Below are positions 38,254-48,204 of a stretch of 64,000 bases of DNA, piece after piece. The notes beneath the pieces are model-generated. The model saw nothing but the letters and a program-made list of their open reading frames with translations, searched no databases and was not told the origin of the DNA. The stretch spans positions 1-64,000 of the forward strand of contig JAPLNR010000072.1 in assembly GCA_026401035.1 (NCBI GenBank), written 5' to 3'. The position numbers and the translations under genes were made by a program. This DNA is from Planctomycetia bacterium. GTDB taxonomy: Bacteria; Planctomycetota; Planctomycetia; Pirellulales; UBA1268. Each line of letters starts with the position of its first letter. Position 1 is the first letter of the stretch.

Positions 38254-40728
38254 TCACCGGTCCGAATAGACCCGCGTGATCTCTTCCTTCGTGATCGGTG
38301 CCGCGTGGTCGTCGCTCGTCAGCTGGACCTGCACCCGCTGGTCGCCTTCGCGGTGACCGCGGACGCGGACGCGGAAGATGGCTTCCTCGGCGGGGGCGAG
38401 TTTGGCCAGCGGCTCGAAGCCGACGCTGAGATTCTCGATGCGATGGGCGGCGGGCCCCTTCGCTTCGATCGGCTCCAGTTCGCCAAGCATGGTGGCCGTG
38501 AGCCGCACGCCGCTGGCCGACTTCGTGCCCTGGTTTCGCACCCGCACGATGTATTCGGTGAGGCCGCCAACCTCGATCGGATCTTCGCTGTCGGTGACCT
38601 CGAAGGAGATGGCGGCGAGGCCCTCGACTTCGAGCGTGTGCGCGACCTGATCGGAGAGGCCATCGGCGGAACGGGCCGCGGCCACGATCTTCTGCGGTCC
38701 GAGGTCGATCGGCATCACGACCACTTCGCAACTGCCGGTTTCGGCGGCGGGCAGTTCCTCGAGGTTCCAGAGCACGCGGTGACCGCGCTCGTCGTAATAA
38801 CCGGCGTTGTTGGCCCGCACGAATTTCACGCCCGGCGGAAGCTGGGCGGCGAGTTCCACCGCCTTGGCCGGCGCCGTGCCGGTGTTGGCCATCGAGATCA
38901 CGCAGGTGGCGGGCCGCTGCAGGTAGCGGCGGGTGGGCATCACCACGGCGATTTCGAGCGTCGGGGCCGTCACCTCGATCCGCAACTGGTGCTCCACCTC
39001 GATCTGGCCGTCGGCGCGGGCCACCAGGCGCACAGTATGGACACCGGGGCCGGTCGAGCCGAGCGCGAGATCGATCGTGCGCGAGCCGCCGGGCTGCAGC
39101 TGGCCGACGTCGAATTCCAATTCGCGGCCCGACTTGTGAATGAGCTGTTCCGGGAGGGCCCCCTCGAGCACCACGCCGGTGGCCACGCCCGTGCCGGGGT
39201 TGGTGATCTTGATCGACACGTTCACATCCTTGCCGATCAGGATCGGCTTGGGGTCTGACATCTCGAGCCGCAGGGCGGGCTTCGTCGCGCGGGATCGCAC
39301 CGAGGCGTCGGCGCGGAACGTCACGCTGGCGACGCTGCCCACGTCGCCCTCCGTCGTCGGCATCAACTCCATCGCCACGCGGGCCTGTCCGCCGGGGGGC
39401 AGGGTGCCGAGCATCCAGACGAGGTCGCCGTTGCCACCCGATCCCGTCGCGGGATTTGTCGGGCTGGCCGGGGGCGTCGTGGCGACGAGCGTGGTGCCGT
39501 AGGGTACGGAGTCGCGGAGGAGGCATTCGTGTGCCGTGGCGCTGCCGACATTCCGCACGAGAATTTCATAGCGTGCCGCCTTGCCCACCTGCACCTCCCG
39601 CGGCCCGCGTTTTTCCACGGAGAGCTGCGGCGTCTGCACGCCCTCGAGTTGCATCGGGCCGGGACGGCCCTGGCCCGTGGAACCACCACCGGCTGGCGCA
39701 GTGTCCGCACCAGACCCTGGGAGTGGCGGATTGCCGCCGGCACCCGGCAGCGACGCCGCGCCGAGTCCGGGAACGAGCGGGGGCGCTGCGGCAAATGGAA
39801 CTGCTGCCGCCAGTTGCGGACGGGCCGGGGCGGCAGGCCCGTTGCCCCGCAGCGGATTGCCGGTCACTGCAGCCGCAGGCACGGTCGTCGCGAGCAGGTC
39901 TGTGGAAGCATGTGGCATCGGCGCCTCGGGATCGGCGGCGGAGTTTGGCCGCGGGAACGATGCGGGCGGGTCGATGTCGCGGGAGAATGCCGTTGCGGGT
40001 GCTGCGGCGGCGGGAACTGAAGCAGCGTTTGCGGCTGCGGTCTCTGGCTGGGCGACGAGATCACCCACATCTTCGGGGAGCGGTCGCGAATCGGCAGCCG
40101 CTTCTGTCTCCGCAGCGGCCACGGCTGCCGGCGAAATCGGCTGTGTCAGGAACGGATTGGTGGGGGCCGCAGCCGGCTCCTCGGCGAGGTCGTTCGCCGG
40201 CTCGGATTCAGTCGAGGCCGCCGGCTCCCCGATGGTCTGGATGTCCGACTCCGGGGCAATCGTCTCGGCTGACCGGCCCGGTTCCGCCGACGGATTTTCA
40301 TCTGCGGGGGGGGCCGACTCCAACGCCGGCTCTTCACCGTTTGCAAACCGTGAGAATCGGGACGAACTGGCCGCGGTCGGCACGACGTCGCCCGGCGTAT
40401 CGAGCGACGTCGTCTGGATCGGATAGCGGTCGCCGTAACGGTCTGTGGCACCGGGGCCGTCCGCTGTCGGCCGGGGTGCACTGCCCGCGGAGGGCGCGAA
40501 GCGGCCAGGCTCCGCCTCCTGCTCCGCTGAATTTTCCGGGGCAAACGCGGCTGCGATCGGCGGTTCGAGCGACGGATCATCGGCCTGCCGAGCCCCGGAG
40601 CGACCAAGCCCAAGAGCCAAGACAGCGACGAAACCGGCGCATCCGCTGGCGGCGGCGCCCAGGACGAAGGGCAGATTGGATCGCTTTCGGGGAACGACGA
40701 GATCCTGGCGGGTAGGTCGGTCAGACAT
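38254..40728 (-). CDS. DUF11/CARDB-type conserved-repeat secreted protein with N-terminal TM anchor and Ala/Pro-rich linker
   Basis: TM LPFVLGAAASGCAGFVAVLAL; repeats VGKAARYEILVRNVGSATAHECLLRDSVPYGTTL, LTEYIVRVRNQGTKSASGVRL. Confidence 0.85.
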   Translation of the reverse strand: MSDRPTRQDLVVPRKRSNLPFVLGAAASGCAGFVAVLALGLGRSGARQADDPSLEPPIAAAFAPENSAEQEAEPGRFAPSAGSAPRPTADGPGATDRYGDRYPIQTTSLDTPGDVVPTAASSSRFSRFANGEEPALESAPPADENPSAEPGRSAETIAPESDIQTIGEPAASTESEPANDLAEEPAAAPTNPFLTQPISPAAVAAAETEAAADSRPLPEDVGDLVAQPETAAANAASVPAAAAPATAFSRDIDPPASFPRPNSAADPEAPMPHASTDLLATTVPAAAVTGNPLRGNGPAAPARPQLAAAVPFAAAPPLVPGLGAASLPGAGGNPPLPGSGADTAPAGGGSTGQGRPGPMQLEGVQTPQLSVEKRGPREVQVGKAARYEILVRNVGSATAHECLLRDSVPYGTTLVATTPPASPTNPATGSGGNGDLVWMLGTLPPGGQARVAMELMPTTEGDVGSVASVTFRADASVRSRATKPALRLEMSDPKPILIGKDVNVSIKITNPGTGVATGVVLEGALPEQLIHKSGRELEFDVGQLQPGGSRTIDLALGSTGPGVHTVRLVARADGQIEVEHQLRIEVTAPTLEIAVVMPTRRYLQRPATCVISMANTGTAPAKAVELAAQLPPGVKFVRANNAGYYDERGHRVLWNLEELPAAETGSCEVVVMPIDLGPQKIVAAARSADGLSDQVAHTLEVEGLAAISFEVTDSEDPIEVGGLTEYIVRVRNQGTKSASGVRLTATMLGELEPIEAKGPAAHRIENLSVGFEPLAKLAPAEEAIFRVRVRGHREGDQRVQVQLTSDDHAAPITKEEITRVYSDR

Positions 40729-40892
40729 CGCTCGAGGCCCCTGAAGAAGTGAATGCAGCGGTGCAATCTCGTGGAATCACGGCGTGGCGCGCGGGTCGCG
40801 CGGATCACCACGAAGGGAAGTAGCAGACGCAAACCCCCACGAGAAGGTCACCCTGCGGGAGATCCGGGTGCGGGGGCGGCAGCCGCAGCAGT

Positions 40893-41786
40893 TCAGGCCG
40901 GGCTGAGAATCTGGCGAAGATGGAAATGAAACTTGCCCAGTTTGCCGCCGTAGTTTCCGGCTGAAATGGCGATCGTATCGGGGCCGCTGGCCGCGCGGAT
41001 GCCCGCGATCATGCTCGCGGCCACGACGGCCTCGTCAATGCCGTCGATCACGATCTCGAGGCCACAGACGGCCCCCGCGACCAGTTCCGAATCCACCCGT
41101 CCGGCCAGCGACGGACAGAAGGCATCGTTCGTCGAAGCCTTGAGTCCCTCGTATCGCGAACCCACCTTGCTGCCGGAGCGAACCACGCCCCCCGGGAATG
41201 GCGTGATCGTACCACTCACCGCCGCGATGGCATCGACTCCCCTCCGGGCCGCCGCCAGCGCGGACTCGAGCGACCGTGCCTGGAGGATGAAATTTCCACC
41301 GCCGACACCCTTCTCGATGCCGACCGCATCCTCGACGAGAAACTCTCCGTCCATCACCGGCACCCGCCAGAAGCGGCGACCGTCGACGACCTTCGTCTTT
41401 TCGAAGCCATCGCCGAAATAGCGGATATGAGACCCGAGCGGCGCCCGGTCCTCGGCCTCCGGCAGGCCGTCGAAGACGCTGGCAGTCGGGCAGGTGAGCA
41501 GGCTCTGGGCGGTGCGATTCGCGATCGCCTTCGCCAGTCCATCGGCCGAAAATCCGAACGCGAGGACCGCGGCTCCGGGGCGGCCGTCCGGAGTTTCCTG
41601 CGGGGACAGGCGGCGTTCGACACCGATTTCCGCATCGCAGCCGATCACGCTCGTGCCGTAGCCGCAGGCGGCCCGCAGCCCCGCGTCGAGCCAATGATCG
41701 TCATGCGCCGTGACGATCAGCCGCGCAAATCGCAGTCGGAAGGCCTCGGCAAAGGTGTCGACGATATATGTGGAGTCGATGAGCAC
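40893..41786 (-). CDS. ftr: formylmethanofuran--tetrahydromethanopterin N-formyltransferase
   Basis: YIVDTFAEAFRLRFARLIVTA, GYGTSVIGCDAEIGVERRLSPQETPDGRPG, TPFPGGVVRSGSKVGSRYEGLKASTNDAFCPSL, ISAGNYGGKLGKFHFHL. Confidence 0.93.
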   Translation of the reverse strand: MLIDSTYIVDTFAEAFRLRFARLIVTAHDDHWLDAGLRAACGYGTSVIGCDAEIGVERRLSPQETPDGRPGAAVLAFGFSADGLAKAIANRTAQSLLTCPTASVFDGLPEAEDRAPLGSHIRYFGDGFEKTKVVDGRRFWRVPVMDGEFLVEDAVGIEKGVGGGNFILQARSLESALAAARRGVDAIAAVSGTITPFPGGVVRSGSKVGSRYEGLKASTNDAFCPSLAGRVDSELVAGAVCGLEIVIDGIDEAVVAASMIAGIRAASGPDTIAISAGNYGGKLGKFHFHLRQILSPA

Positions 41787-41910
41787 GCTGGTTCTCGCCG
41801 GAGATTTTCTTTCGCCACCGAAAGGCTGGGGATTTCATGTTCTCCCGCCACGGTGATTTCGCATATGTTAGGGCATCCTGATTCCGATCACCAAGCAAAG
41901 GATCTCACCG

Positions 41911-44346
41911 ATGGTTGCCCCGATCCACGCCCTGGTCGCCACCTGCCGGCAGACCACCTCGACGACCGCCCTGACGACCGCCCTGCTCGTTTCCACGCTC
42001 TGGCTGACCGGTGTGCATGGGAATGCGGCCGCCCGCGGTGACGACTCAACCGTCGGCGGCGTGGCCGTGGTGCCCAAAGACGCCGCCTTCCTCTCCGCCT
42101 CGCTGCGGCTGCGTGAGCAGTACGACCTGTTCGTGAAGAGCAACGCCTTTGCCGCGGTGCGAAACCTGCCGGCAATGCAGCGGGCGATCGAGAGCTTCGA
42201 GGAGCAGGCGACGCAGCCCGGCAGCCCGCTCTCGACACTGGCCACGTTCATGGAGCTGCCCGAGAATCAGCAGGCGCTGGAGGTGCTCAAGGACATGATC
42301 GCCAGCGACACGTTCGTCTACGGCGAGCCGTCGTGCATCACCTTCATCGAACTCATGGTGAAGCTGCAGCAGGCGCAGCAGGCGGCCAACGTCCTGCAGA
42401 TGGCCCGCGGCGATTCCTCATTCGGTGGTATCGAAATCGATGCGTTCGAGGGCCTCGACGGCATCGAACTCGATGATCTTCAGGATACCGACGATGATGA
42501 AGAAGACGACGACGGTGCCGCGGCGCCGCGGCGGCTGCCCGTGCTGCCGGTCCGCTTTCAGGCCGTCGAAGAAGAGGAGATCTCGTCCGACGAACTCGCC
42601 GGCCGCCTGCTCCTGCAGACGCTCGCCGACAACACCGACCTGATCGTGGTGCCCGACCTGATCTGGGGCTTCAAGACCACGAAGCTGCCCGCCGCCGAGG
42701 GGCAGCTCAAGCGGATCGAAGTGCTCATCAAACTGGTGACACAGGCCAACCCGGATCTCGCCGAGTCGCTGGAGCGGCGGAAAATCGCCGGCGGCGAGGT
42801 GGTCACGTTCACGATCAAGGGCCAGTCGCTCCCCTGGGAGGAAATGACCCGCGAGGCGACCGACGGCATGGACGGCGAGGCGCTCGACAAGGTCCGCGAA
42901 CGGCTCCGCGAACTCGACATCGTCGTGGGGCTCGGGATCATCGGCGACCACGTGATCCTTTCGATCGGCGATTCGGCCGACCATCTCGAGAAGTTGGTGA
43001 AGCCGGGTGCTGGCGGCGGGCTGACGGCCACGAAGCCCTTCGCACCGCTGGTGGCCCATCTCGCCACCCATAAAGACAAGCGGATCACCGGCATCAATTA
43101 CATCAGCGAGCCGCTCGCCAAGGCGATCGCACCGTCGGCCGCCGACATCGAGCAACTCGCGGCCCTCAGCGACAAGATCGCCGCCGCCGCCGATCTGCCC
43201 GAGGGCGCCGCCGAAGAGGCGAAGAGTTTTCTCGCCAAGGCCGCGGCGGGCTACAAGCAGCGGCTGCCCGTGCCCGGCCCGTGGATGTCCTATTCCTTCC
43301 TGACCGAGCAGGGTTACGAGGGCTATGCGTGGAATTGGGCGAAGAATCTGCCCATCGATGGCTCGAAGCGGCTGGAACTCCTCGAGCACGCCGGTGGAGC
43401 GCCCCTCGGGGCCCTGGTGTTCCGCACGAAGAATGATCCCGCGCAGTTTGAGGACCTCGTGTTGTGGGGCGACATGGCCCGGAAGTTCTTCAAGAAATAC
43501 CTGCTTTCCAAGACGGGCGACGAGGCCCGCGAGAAGGTCGAGGAGGCCGACGAGCACCTCGTGCCGCTGGCCGAGAAATTGGTCGGTATCCTGCGGACGA
43601 AGATCCTGCCGGCGGTCGCAGATGGCCAGATCGGTCTCGTGCTCGATGCCAAGAGCAGAACGAAGCGGCCGCAGGCAGGCCTGCCGGAAGCGGTCGAGCC
43701 GCTGCCGCTCATCGAGCCGGCGATCGTGCTCGGCATCGATGATCCCAAACTCTTTCGCGAGGGCATGAGCGATATCTTCGCGCTCACCGACCAGCTGGTC
43801 GATGCGGTCCGGGAGATCAGCCCCGATGCGGTGCCGGCCGAGTATCGGATTCCGGATCCCGAAAAGACCAAGCTCGACAAGGGCTCCGTCTGGTCGTGGA
43901 AGCTGGATCGCAGCGGTGTCGACGAGCAGGTGCGGCCGGCGATCGGCGTCGGCGACGACGTGGCCGTGTTTTCGCTGCTGCCCAAGCAGGCCGGCCGACT
44001 GCTGGTGGAAAGCCGGCTCGAGACCGGCTCGCAGCTCTCGAAGTTTGACGAGCCCCTGGCCGCCGCCGCCGCGCTCGACTTCGCCGGCTTTGTCGATGTC
44101 ATTCAACCCTGGATCGTCTATCTCACCCGCTACGGCTGCGTGCAGCAGCGTGACGGGAGTGTCGACCGCGATGCCGAACTCACGGCCGACGTCGAAAATG
44201 AACAGGCCCGCGATGCGCTCAGGAACGTGGCGGTGGTATGCGAGGCGCTCAAGTCGCTGCGGGCGGCGGTCGCCGAGATGTCGACCACCCCCGATGCCAC
44301 CGTCACCCACTGGCGGAACGTCATCCGCGACATGCCCGCCAAGTAG
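41911..44346 (+). CDS. hypothetical secreted protein with acidic insertion
   Basis: 811 aa ORF, signal-like N-terminus, DDLQDTDDDEEDDDGAAAPRR tract. Confidence 0.8.
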   Translation: MVAPIHALVATCRQTTSTTALTTALLVSTLWLTGVHGNAAARGDDSTVGGVAVVPKDAAFLSASLRLREQYDLFVKSNAFAAVRNLPAMQRAIESFEEQATQPGSPLSTLATFMELPENQQALEVLKDMIASDTFVYGEPSCITFIELMVKLQQAQQAANVLQMARGDSSFGGIEIDAFEGLDGIELDDLQDTDDDEEDDDGAAAPRRLPVLPVRFQAVEEEEISSDELAGRLLLQTLADNTDLIVVPDLIWGFKTTKLPAAEGQLKRIEVLIKLVTQANPDLAESLERRKIAGGEVVTFTIKGQSLPWEEMTREATDGMDGEALDKVRERLRELDIVVGLGIIGDHVILSIGDSADHLEKLVKPGAGGGLTATKPFAPLVAHLATHKDKRITGINYISEPLAKAIAPSAADIEQLAALSDKIAAAADLPEGAAEEAKSFLAKAAAGYKQRLPVPGPWMSYSFLTEQGYEGYAWNWAKNLPIDGSKRLELLEHAGGAPLGALVFRTKNDPAQFEDLVLWGDMARKFFKKYLLSKTGDEAREKVEEADEHLVPLAEKLVGILRTKILPAVADGQIGLVLDAKSRTKRPQAGLPEAVEPLPLIEPAIVLGIDDPKLFREGMSDIFALTDQLVDAVREISPDAVPAEYRIPDPEKTKLDKGSVWSWKLDRSGVDEQVRPAIGVGDDVAVFSLLPKQAGRLLVESRLETGSQLSKFDEPLAAAAALDFAGFVDVIQPWIVYLTRYGCVQQRDGSVDRDAELTADVENEQARDALRNVAVVCEALKSLRAAVAEMSTTPDATVTHWRNVIRDMPAK

Positions 44347-44397
44347 GGCGGGCTTCGCGTGGCTGGAACGCCAATCGTGGGTTTGCCGGGAGTTCAA

Positions 44398-44517
44398 ATG
44401 AACGCAAGCGTGGTTGCCGTCGCCATCGCGGGGCTCGTCGGTTGGGGCACGGCGGCCGTCGCCGACCGGGCCAGTGTCGAGTTTCTCGACGCCCATCTGA
44501 AACCGTGGCGGATCTAG
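44398..44517 (+). CDS. 39-aa putative secreted peptide
   Basis: MNASVVAVAIAGLVGWGTAAVADRASVEFLDAHLKPWRI; GGGAG upstream of ATG. Confidence 0.35.
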   Translation: MNASVVAVAIAGLVGWGTAAVADRASVEFLDAHLKPWRI

Positions 44518-44539
44518 CGGACCTTGGGAACGCGCTGTC

Positions 44540-45166
44540 TTGAATGGCGGAATGCGGGTGAATCCAGAAACGTCCGACATCGCCGGGCTCGGCGGTCTCG
44601 CCGACGAGCAACTCGCCGCGCAGGCGGCGCGGGAAGGCTCCGACGGCGCGGCGTTTACGGCGCTCATGGACCGCTATCGCGAAAAGGTCTGGCGGGTCTG
44701 CTGGCGGCTGATGGGCGGCCAGCACGATGCAGAAGATGCTGCGCAGGAGGTGTTTGTCCGGCTGTTTTTCGAGCGCGGAAAGTTTGCCGGCCGCTCGACC
44801 TACTCGACCTGGCTGCACGGCGTGGCGATCCGCACCTGCCTGATGCTGCGGCGGTCGCGGTCGCGCCGGCAGCGGCGCGAGGGGCCCGGGGGCGACGAGC
44901 AGATCGCGACCCACGCCGACACCCAGGCATCGGGCAGCAATGCTGTCGACGCGAGCCATGACATCCACAAGCTGCTCGAGGGTCTCGACGAGGAGGACCG
45001 GGCGCTGGTGCTGATGCGGTTTGGCGAGAGCCACGACTACGAGCAGTTGGCTGAGATGTTTGGCACGACGGCCGGCGCGTGCCGGATGCGGATCAGCAGG
45101 ATCAGGGAAAAACTGTCGGCCAAGGCGGGCAGGCTGTTCGGTGAGCCGGTCGACAAGAAAGGGTGA
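44540..45166 (+). CDS. ECF-type sigma-70 family RNA polymerase sigma factor
   Basis: FTALMDRYREKVWRVCWRLMGGQHDAEDAAQEVFVRLF; YEQLAEMFGTTAGACRMRISRIREKL. Confidence 0.92.
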   Translation: MNGGMRVNPETSDIAGLGGLADEQLAAQAAREGSDGAAFTALMDRYREKVWRVCWRLMGGQHDAEDAAQEVFVRLFFERGKFAGRSTYSTWLHGVAIRTCLMLRRSRSRRQRREGPGGDEQIATHADTQASGSNAVDASHDIHKLLEGLDEEDRALVLMRFGESHDYEQLAEMFGTTAGACRMRISRIREKLSAKAGRLFGEPVDKKG

Positions 45167-45414
45167 AGCAGATGGATCCGTTCGAACAGTTGGCAGAGAT
45201 CGAGGTGCCGCCGGTGCCGGCCGCGAGGACCTTCACAGCGGGTGTGCGGCGCAAACTTCATCCCCGGCTGCTCGCCCTGCACCTCATCGAGTTTGCCTTC
45301 GGGGCGACGGGCTGGGCCCTCGTGCACATGGCCTCGGCCCTGGCGGCGGCGGTTCGCTACACCGTCACCGGCTCCTGGCCGGAGCGGCGCAAAACTGGCG
45401 AAAAACGGCGGTAA
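45163..45414 (+). CDS. small membrane protein coupled to the ECF sigma factor (possible anti-sigma or regulator)
   Basis: GTGA overlap with sigma gene; one TM segment. Confidence 0.55.
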   Translation: MKQMDPFEQLAEIEVPPVPAARTFTAGVRRKLHPRLLALHLIEFAFGATGWALVHMASALAAAVRYTVTGSWPERRKTGEKRR

Positions 45415-45620
45415 CGCCGGGGAAAACCTGGCCCAAAAATTTTTTTGTGACACGGCGGGCCCGGCCGGCAACTCATCTTTTGGCAGCCGAGACGGGCAGC
45501 GGCAACGCGAGCCCGGCCGGCGGCCGGAGAAAACACACTCGCCGGCACGGCGCCGGCGGCACAGATTGGGTTGCGGGCCAAGTCAATTCCCGCGAGAGGT
45601 TTTGGGGAGGGATTCATCCA

Positions 45621-46484
45621 ATGGCTGATTTCGCGACGGTCGGGCAGACGGCTGCCGATACCGTGAACGTTTCGAAGCAGGCGCTCGTCGACAGTTTCAC
45701 CCAGGCCTGGAGCCAGGTGATCCTGCTCGCGCCGAAAATGGTGGCGATGGTGTCGGTGGTGGTGATCGGCTACGTGATCGCCCGGTGGGTGGGTGGCGTG
45801 ATCACGGTGATCGCCGACAAGATCGGCCTGCAGGTGGCGGCCGAGAAGAGCGGCCTGGCCAAGAGCATGAACGACGTGGGCATCAAGCGGCCGGTACCGG
45901 CGATCGTGGGCGGGCTCGTGTTCTGGCTGCTGATGTGCGTCTTCGTGATGGCGGGATTCAACATCCTCGGCCTCGAGAGCGTCACCTCGGCGATGGGTGA
46001 GGTGGTCAACTACATCCCGCGGCTGCTCGTGGCGACCGTGGTGGTGGTGATCGGCCTCTTGGCGGCGACCTTCCTGCGTGGTGTGGTGGCGACCAGCGCC
46101 GACCGCGTCGGGCTGTCCTACGCCGAGTATCTGGCCGGCGGCTGCTACTGGGTGCTCTCGCTGCTGACCTTCATCGCGGCCTTCAACCAGCTCGGCATCC
46201 AGTTTGCCCTGCTCGAGAAGCTGATCCTCATCGGTTCGGCGGGCCTGTCGGCCGGCTTCGCGCTCGCCTTCGGCCTCGGCGGCCGCGACGTGATGAGCGG
46301 CATCCTCTCGGGCTACTACGTCCGCCAGCGTCTCCAGGCGGGAGACACGGTGAGCGTGGGCACGATCGAGGGCACGGTTCGTGAAGTCGGTCCGGTGGCG
46401 ACGGTGATCGAGACCCGTGAGAACGGTCTCGTGAGCCGCCGCTCAGTGCCGAACTCCAAGATGCTGCAGGAGGCGGTGCGGTAG
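45621..46484 (+). CDS. mechanosensitive ion channel (MscS-like) family protein
   Basis: TM helix pairs; SAGLSAGFALAFGLGGRDVMSGILSGYYVRQRLQAGDTVSVGTIEGTVREVGPVATVIET. Confidence 0.85.
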   Translation: MADFATVGQTAADTVNVSKQALVDSFTQAWSQVILLAPKMVAMVSVVVIGYVIARWVGGVITVIADKIGLQVAAEKSGLAKSMNDVGIKRPVPAIVGGLVFWLLMCVFVMAGFNILGLESVTSAMGEVVNYIPRLLVATVVVVIGLLAATFLRGVVATSADRVGLSYAEYLAGGCYWVLSLLTFIAAFNQLGIQFALLEKLILIGSAGLSAGFALAFGLGGRDVMSGILSGYYVRQRLQAGDTVSVGTIEGTVREVGPVATVIETRENGLVSRRSVPNSKMLQEAVR

Positions 46485-46545
46485 GGCGAAACCGCGAGAG
46501 CATCACCCGGCAGTGCACTCAAGTCTGCCTGCCGAAAGCAAATCG

Positions 46546-46578
46546 GGCCCGCGGTGCGAAAGCGCCGCGGGCCTTTTT
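46546..46578 (+). terminator. Rho-independent terminator downstream of the MscS-like gene
   Basis: GGCCCGCGG-tgcgaaagcg-CCGCGGGCC-TTTTT. Confidence 0.85.
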
Positions 46579-46602
46579 CATGCGCCGCTGCAACCGCGGC
46601 GG

Positions 46603-47946
46603 CTATTTTCGCACGAGCACGTGCGAGCCGGGGCCGAGGATGTCGATGATCTCCTCGAGGTCATCGGCGGAGACGATAAGGCTCGCCTGCGGCGCGGAAT
46701 CGACGACGAGGCCGGGGTCTTCGGCGGCCTCGATCGAAAGCCCGTCGCCGAGCACGATCGACTTCGCCGCGGCCGGGCTGACGAAGGCCACCTGGGCCGC
46801 CGGACCCGCTGACGGTGAGGGATCCCCGCCGCGACGGACGTCGATCACGGCCAGCGATGCGCCGATGCGATCCTGAACCTGACGGCCGATCACCACCGGG
46901 AAGCTGCCGGCGTAGTTGCCGCCCACCTGCAGGCTGAGCCGGCGCCGCGACACGCTGACGACCGCATCGAAGGGGCCACGGACGACTTTGAGGTGTTCCC
47001 CCGGCACCAGTCTGGCCGGATCCGCGACGCCGTTGATCTTGGCGAGCAGTTGCCACGGCACGGCCAGTTGGCCGGCGATCGACTGGAGCGTGTCGCCCGC
47101 CGCTACGATATGGGGCGGCAGCAGCAGATCCTGCTGCGAATAGATGACCGTGCCGGCCAGCTGCCCGAGCAGATCCTCGAGCCGCTGGCTCTCCTCGACG
47201 CTGAGCGACGGATCGTCGTGCCAGATCGAAAGGGCGGCGAGCCCCTCGGCATAGCGGGCGGCGGCCAGCTTGTCGTGAGCCTCGGCCCAGGCGGTGGCGA
47301 AGGCGGCGGAGCCTGCCGCGGCTGCAGCGGCACCGAGCGTCATGGGGGCGGCCGGGGCGGCAGCAGCGACCGGATCGGCCGCGAATGCGGCGGGCGGTTC
47401 AGCCGAAAACGACGACGGTGCCGCGCCGGGCGCTGCCAGCAACGCGGCGGCCGCGGCTGTTTCCGCCACCGGTGGCGGCGCCGAGCGGGCGTTGAGAAAG
47501 GTCGGCGGCTGGTCGGGCAGGGGGGGCGCGACAGGCGGAGCCGAAGCCAGTGCGGCGGGTGGTTCGGGAATCGCTGCGGGCTGGGGAGGCCCACTGAATG
47601 CCGGCGGCCCCGCGAATTGGGCCGGGGGCTGAGTTATCGCGGGCTCGTTGGTCGTGTTGATTGGGGGTGCGGCCAGCGGCTGGCTGGCCACCGGAGCCGG
47701 CATTTCGATCGCGGGTGCCGCGACCGGCGCGAAGGGGGGAGCGTCGGCGGCCATGCCACCCTGGGCGATATCGGTCTGGGTTGCGGCGGGCCATGCCGGG
47801 CCGGTCTGGCCAGGGCCCTTTTGCACGACGAGATAGGCACCGTAGAGGATCGTGCCGAGCAGCCCGAGCACGACGAGCGGCTTGAGTGCTTCCATGGTGT
47901 CGGACTCCCGTTCGCGACGGAGCGGAGTCTTGGAACGGTGTGCCAT
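46603..47946 (-). CDS. LysM domain protein with Ala/Pro-rich region and L,D-transpeptidase-like C-terminus
   Basis: HIVAAGDTLQSIAGQLAVPWQLLAKINGVADPARLVPGEHLKVV. Confidence 0.8.
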   Translation of the reverse strand: MAHRSKTPLRRERESDTMEALKPLVVLGLLGTILYGAYLVVQKGPGQTGPAWPAATQTDIAQGGMAADAPPFAPVAAPAIEMPAPVASQPLAAPPINTTNEPAITQPPAQFAGPPAFSGPPQPAAIPEPPAALASAPPVAPPLPDQPPTFLNARSAPPPVAETAAAAALLAAPGAAPSSFSAEPPAAFAADPVAAAAPAAPMTLGAAAAAAGSAAFATAWAEAHDKLAAARYAEGLAALSIWHDDPSLSVEESQRLEDLLGQLAGTVIYSQQDLLLPPHIVAAGDTLQSIAGQLAVPWQLLAKINGVADPARLVPGEHLKVVRGPFDAVVSVSRRRLSLQVGGNYAGSFPVVIGRQVQDRIGASLAVIDVRRGGDPSPSAGPAAQVAFVSPAAAKSIVLGDGLSIEAAEDPGLVVDSAPQASLIVSADDLEEIIDILGPGSHVLVRK

Positions 47947-48204
47947 GTCTGGCCTTTCGCGGGGAGGCGGGGGGACCGCTGATCACAGAGGCCGGGATCG
48001 TAGAAAACCGTCCAGCCCCGTGCCAGACCGCTTGCGAGCCGGAAAATGACAGCGGTGCTGGCATTCCCGGGGGCCGGTTCCCCAAACCAGCGTCGCTTTC
48101 CCCGGGGGGGAAGGCGTATATTCATCCCACGTTCAACCGCGGTCCAAGGCATTGGCCCGCAAGACATCCCCGAAGGAGCGCGGAATTCGGGAGGAGGCAG
48201 ACAG

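Noticed and set aside
42418-44667. 749-aa minus-strand ORF opposite the 811-aa gene
   Set aside because: Antisense shadow; the plus strand has signal peptide, SD and consistent codon bias.
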